Shown here in pieces: positions 58,546-61,501 of a DNA stretch of 61,501 bases. The stretch lies in NCBI GenBank assembly GCA_021776235.1, contig JAJFGG010000131.1, positions 1-61,501 of the forward strand, written 5' to 3'. The position numbers were made by a program, and so were the translations under genes. Origin of the DNA: Alphaproteobacteria bacterium. GTDB taxonomy: Bacteria; Pseudomonadota; Alphaproteobacteria; GCA-2731375. Below the pieces are notes generated by a model. The model saw nothing but the letters and a program-made list of their open reading frames with translations, was not told the DNA's origin and made no database searches. Every line of letters begins with the position of its first letter. Position 1 is the stretch's first letter.

Positions 58546-59349
58546 ATGAAGAAATTTTCGGCCTTCAATCTCAGCCGTCGTGAAGTCCTTGCCGCCGGTT
58601 CCGCCCTTGCGGCGACCGCCGGCATCACCAACGCCGCTTATGCCGGCGCCGGCGGCTGCTTCGGGCATCAGCGAACGGCGCAATTATCCGTTGCATATTT
58701 GCAAGGCAGCGAGACCTGGGACTATCTGCATGGCCTGACACCGGACCTGGGGGCGGTGACCGAGGACATGACGGTGGACGAAGCGCCCTTGATCGCCGCC
58801 GAATCAATCGCCAGCGGCGACGTCAGCTTCGCCGTCCGTGGTGCCCGGATCGCGATCCACGGCTTGGTCGCGAAGCCGACCGCGGGTCTGCCGGCGATGC
58901 ACCTCAAGGCCCATTACCAGCCCTATCATGAAGGCACGCATGTCGCCTGGGGCTTCGAAGGTTCGGAGCTCTGCTGCGCTCAGCCGGCGACGGCCTTTAC
59001 CATGCCGGTCGAGGCCGGCACCGGTCTTCGCCTCTCGCTTGAAGTACGGCCGCGTGGCAGCCAGGCGGAAGACGGCGAGGCGGCAGTTGCCGAAACGAAA
59101 CTGGGTTTGGGCGTTTTGCCCGGCGGCGCCAAGTTGCGCCGGGGCGCCTACCTCATGGCCTGGGGCCTGCCGGACGGGCCCTTGCTGCCGCCCTGGTCCC
59201 GCTACCGGGTCGTCGCGGAACAGATCGAAGCGCCGGGAGAGGGCCTGCGGGCAAGCAGACGTTTCATGGTACAGGATGCCTCCGGTGCGGCGACGACATT
59301 GCAGGCCGTCTTGCTGACGGTTGACTATGGCGACAGCGTCAGCGCCTGA
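58546..59349 (+). CDS. Tat-exported protein of unknown function
   Basis: A 267-residue protein with a twin-arginine signal (NLSRREVLAAGSALAATAG, cleavage near AYA at 33), so it should be exported folded. The mature part is beta-rich and hydrophilic with two Cys close together (ELCCAQ, about residue 145). No catalytic motif or cofactor site is recognised. The final domain (APGEGLRASRRFMVQDASGAATTLQAVLLTVDYG) resembles a small beta-sandwich. It lies 59 bp after the third tail-collar gene and 90 bp before the HExxH/methyltransferase-like gene, in the same direction. Confidence 0.8.
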   Translation: MKKFSAFNLSRREVLAAGSALAATAGITNAAYAGAGGCFGHQRTAQLSVAYLQGSETWDYLHGLTPDLGAVTEDMTVDEAPLIAAESIASGDVSFAVRGARIAIHGLVAKPTAGLPAMHLKAHYQPYHEGTHVAWGFEGSELCCAQPATAFTMPVEAGTGLRLSLEVRPRGSQAEDGEAAVAETKLGLGVLPGGAKLRRGAYLMAWGLPDGPLLPPWSRYRVVAEQIEAPGEGLRASRRFMVQDASGAATTLQAVLLTVDYGDSVSA

Positions 59350-59439
59350 CCCGGCCTGGAATTCGCAGTTTGCCCGGGTTGGGACTCTCGGTATCCCCAT
59401 ATTAAAATAACCTCGACTGGTTTCTGGGGGTAACTCGCG

Positions 59440-61218
59440 GTGTCGGGAAAAGGCAAGAACGAAATCCTATCGATCATTCTGGCCTTTTTGCACGACATCG
59501 GCCTGGAAGCCCGCCCGGCGGAGTTGGCGGAGGATACCTTTCTGCCCGGTTTAACCATCGACTATGGCCGGATCCTGTATGATGAAGCCCGCCTGACCTA
59601 TGTCGGCGATCTGTTGCACGAGGCCGCCCACATCGCGGTTGTTCCCCCGGATCAAAGACCGGCGCTGCAAGGGGGGCTTGCGGACACAGGTGGTGTGGAG
59701 ATGGCGGCCATCGCCTGGACTTACGCCGCCGCCCTGTATCTGAAGCTCGATCCAGCCATGGTATTTGATGCCGGTCCGGACGGCTACCAATCTGGAGCTG
59801 CGGCGATTGTCAGCAATTTTTCCCAAGGCCATTACTTTGGCGTTCCCATACTTGCCTGGCGCGGCATGGCGGTGGACCCGCAACAAGCCGGTCCGGACGA
59901 CCCGCCACCTTATCCCGCGATGCAGCATTGGCTGTGTCCGCGGCCGGATCCGCTGGACGAGGCACAGGCGGCGTCCGCAGCGGCAACCGCCGAGGACGTT
60001 GGCCCCAGGGCTGAAATTGTTGACGTGCCGTCCCCTACGCCCGTCGCGCCGCCGCAGCCACCGCCGGCAAAACCCCCAGAACTGGTGCTGCTGCCTTTCA
60101 CTGGCTCCCGAGACGAGGCGCGGGAGAGATTTTCGGCAATCAGCAAATGCCTTCTGGGAGATGACGGCGGCCCCGGCGAACTTCGTCAGGCGGCCAACGA
60201 CCTTTACGCATTTTTTAACGAGATCGGTGGCCAGCCTCAGGATATTGTGGGTGGCGCTGCTTTTACCTGGCAACAGGAGACGCGGTTGCCCAGCGGCAAA
60301 GCCATCAATCCCTTCACGGCGGCGACCTGCCTGCTTGATTACGCCCGCACCCGCGCATTTGCCCGTGGTGTCCAGGCCGCGATCCGGGCAGCGCAAACCC
60401 GCTTTCCGGGCGAGCGCATCGAAGTCCTGTACGCCGGCACCGGGCCTTTTGCCCCGCTGGCGTTGCTGCAGACACCGTTTTTTGGCCCCCACGAAGTGCG
60501 TTTCACCTTGATTGATACGCATCCGGCGGCTTTGAAATGCCAGTCGCAGATCGTCTCCGTGCTCGGTCTGGAAAGCTATATCGAAGCGGCCATTCCAGGC
60601 GATGCGATCCAATGGACCCCGCCCGAGGGCAGGGCATATCACGTCGTCGCCGCCGAAGTGATGCAACGGGGACTGGTCATCGAGCCGCAGGTTGCCATGA
60701 CCCTCGCCATAGCCAGACATCTGCGGCCCGGCGGCTTTCTGGTGCCGGAACGGGTCGAACTTTCGTTCTGTCTGCTTAATCTTCAGGCCGAGATAAACCT
60801 GGTCGAGGACGGCATCGCCCGGCAGGCGGAATATTTCCGATTGAGTGGCGACAGCATACCCGACGCCGAGCTTCCTGCGTCCCATTGCGGCCTGGAGACG
60901 ATCCGCGAAAGGCTTGATTTAGGCAGGATCTTCACGCTGACCGCATCTGTTGCCGAAGACTACGATGTTTCGGACGCAGGCCGGATAGGCCTGCCGCCGC
61001 TCCGTATGCCTGACGATCCACCTGCTGGTCGCGAATTGCGCGTTCTAACCAGGATCACCACGTCGGGCGACATCGTGCTGGACGATTACGCAAGCGGGTT
61101 GACCTTTCCCGAACTGATATTTGATGCTCCGTCCCTGACGCCTGGCGTATTATATGAGGTCTGGTACGAAACACTTGGAACGCCCGGCCTGCGTCTGCAG
61201 CCAACCGGCACAGCATGA
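59440..61218 (+). CDS. HExxH-motif protein with C-terminal methyltransferase-like domain
   Basis: A 592-residue cytosolic protein starting at GTG behind GGGGG. Residues 1-170 carry LLHEAAHIAV (His60, Glu61, His64), a zinc-peptidase-like HExxH. A Pro/Ala-rich linker (about 190-215) follows. The C-terminal part has VLYAGTGPFAPLAL (329-342) and LIDTHPAAL, which look like motif I and the acidic motif of an S-adenosylmethionine methyltransferase, then ARHLRPGGFLVPERVELSF, a pattern reminiscent of PRMT-type enzymes. I do not recognise the family as a whole. It is followed 15 bp later by an LLM-type flavin monooxygenase gene, which suggests a biosynthetic or modification pathway. Confidence 0.8.
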   Translation: MSGKGKNEILSIILAFLHDIGLEARPAELAEDTFLPGLTIDYGRILYDEARLTYVGDLLHEAAHIAVVPPDQRPALQGGLADTGGVEMAAIAWTYAAALYLKLDPAMVFDAGPDGYQSGAAAIVSNFSQGHYFGVPILAWRGMAVDPQQAGPDDPPPYPAMQHWLCPRPDPLDEAQAASAAATAEDVGPRAEIVDVPSPTPVAPPQPPPAKPPELVLLPFTGSRDEARERFSAISKCLLGDDGGPGELRQAANDLYAFFNEIGGQPQDIVGGAAFTWQQETRLPSGKAINPFTAATCLLDYARTRAFARGVQAAIRAAQTRFPGERIEVLYAGTGPFAPLALLQTPFFGPHEVRFTLIDTHPAALKCQSQIVSVLGLESYIEAAIPGDAIQWTPPEGRAYHVVAAEVMQRGLVIEPQVAMTLAIARHLRPGGFLVPERVELSFCLLNLQAEINLVEDGIARQAEYFRLSGDSIPDAELPASHCGLETIRERLDLGRIFTLTASVAEDYDVSDAGRIGLPPLRMPDDPPAGRELRVLTRITTSGDIVLDDYASGLTFPELIFDAPSLTPGVLYEVWYETLGTPGLRLQPTGTA

Positions 61219-61233
61219 TTGATGGGGAGTAAT

Positions 61234-61501
61234 ATGCGTATTGGCATGTTTACCGCGTCGCAATGGCGCGCGGACGAGGACCCTAAAGCTGTCCTGGCGG
61301 ACCTGCGCCAGCAGATCCGAACGGCAAGAGAGAACGGCTTTTCTTCCCTGCTGTTGGGGCAGCATGTGGTGAGTGGCCCCATGGGCATGTTCCAGACCGT
61401 GCCGCTGCTGGGCCAGGTTGCCGAGGACGCCGCGGGCATGCAGATCGGCCCGGGGGTTTTGCTGCTATCTATGATGAACCCGGTGCTGGCGGCGGAAGAG
61501 G
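61234..61501 (+). CDS. LLM-class flavin-dependent oxidoreductase (partial)
   Basis: The gene begins at ATG 61234 (GGGGAG at 61224-61229) and runs off the right edge after 89 codons. The N-terminal MRIGMFTASQW, the helix LADLRQQIRTARENGFSSLLLGQH and the strand GMQIGPGVLLLSMMNPVLAAEE fit the bacterial luciferase-like monooxygenase family (F420- or FMN-dependent). The substrate is unknown. It is co-directional with the HExxH/methyltransferase-like gene, 15 bp away. Confidence 0.85.
   Translation, partial: MRIGMFTASQWRADEDPKAVLADLRQQIRTARENGFSSLLLGQHVVSGPMGMFQTVPLLGQVAEDAAGMQIGPGVLLLSMMNPVLAAEE

Noticed and set aside
1-61501. tRNA, rRNA, integrase, insertion sequence or riboswitch
   Set aside because: None seen in the intergenic gaps inspected by eye; a covariance-model search would be decisive.

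Overview
The window is high-GC, gene-dense chromosomal DNA from an alphaproteobacterium. A Rhodospirillales-like organism is likely: it has three DUF2336 proteins, DUF1244, a DUF2244 gene divergent from nth, the order rpmH-rnpA-yidD-yidC-engB-argB, and the dapD-dapE-truA block. The placement is inference from gene content and order; no rRNA or tRNA was seen. About 52 protein genes are supported, including rpmH (44 codons) and a luciferase-like gene cut by the right edge.

Layout. 0.2-3.4 kb: MFS carrier, DUF2336 protein, exported TPR protein. 3.6-8.1 kb (minus): histidine kinase, glycerate 2-kinase and pyruvate kinase as a tight operon. 8.4-15 kb: YbdK-type carboxylate-amine ligase and DUF1244 (plus); leucine-dehydrogenase-like enzyme, glutamine synthetase-like ligase, MipA/OmpV protein and L-2-hydroxyglutarate-oxidase-like flavoprotein (minus). 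15-17.5 kb: DUF3179 protein, then a VWA protein overlapping a membrane-anchored J-domain protein. 17.6-21.2 kb: galU, ugd and a phosphohexomutase, which supply UDP-glucose, UDP-glucuronate and hexose phosphates for envelope polysaccharide. 21.2-23.4 kb (minus): disulfide oxidoreductase plus TVP38/TMEM64 membrane protein. 23.6-28 kb: rpmH, rnpA, yidD, yidC, engB, argB, with a good sigma70-type promoter. 28-32.5 kb (minus): DUF2336, diguanylate cyclase, DUF2336. 32.7-40.1 kb: HAD nucleotidase, dapD, dapE, membrane protein, truA, aldo/keto reductase, dapB, DUF2244, nth.

40.2-55.6 kb (minus) is the most unusual part. A protein of about 2,600 residues has an LEPR-type N-terminal motif, a DUF4347-like domain, a beta-helix-like stretch, a Gly-rich block and cadherin/VCBS-like repeats interrupted by FG-GAP repeats. 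It is followed by a TolC-like protein, a short periplasmic adaptor, a GAF-HlyD adaptor and an M50 membrane metalloprotease fused to a HlyD-like adaptor. No ABC ATPase is encoded in the locus. I read it as a dedicated, non-canonical export and processing system for the giant surface protein. A sulfotransferase gene lies just upstream of the giant gene.

55.8-61.5 kb: GNAT acetyltransferase, DUF6916, three tandem phage-tail-collar/microcystin-dependent-type proteins, a Tat-signal protein, a HExxH/methyltransferase-like protein and the start of an LLM flavin monooxygenase. This looks like a secondary-metabolism or surface-protein cluster, not a prophage. Two families of short palindromic dispersed repeats lie in intergenic gaps.
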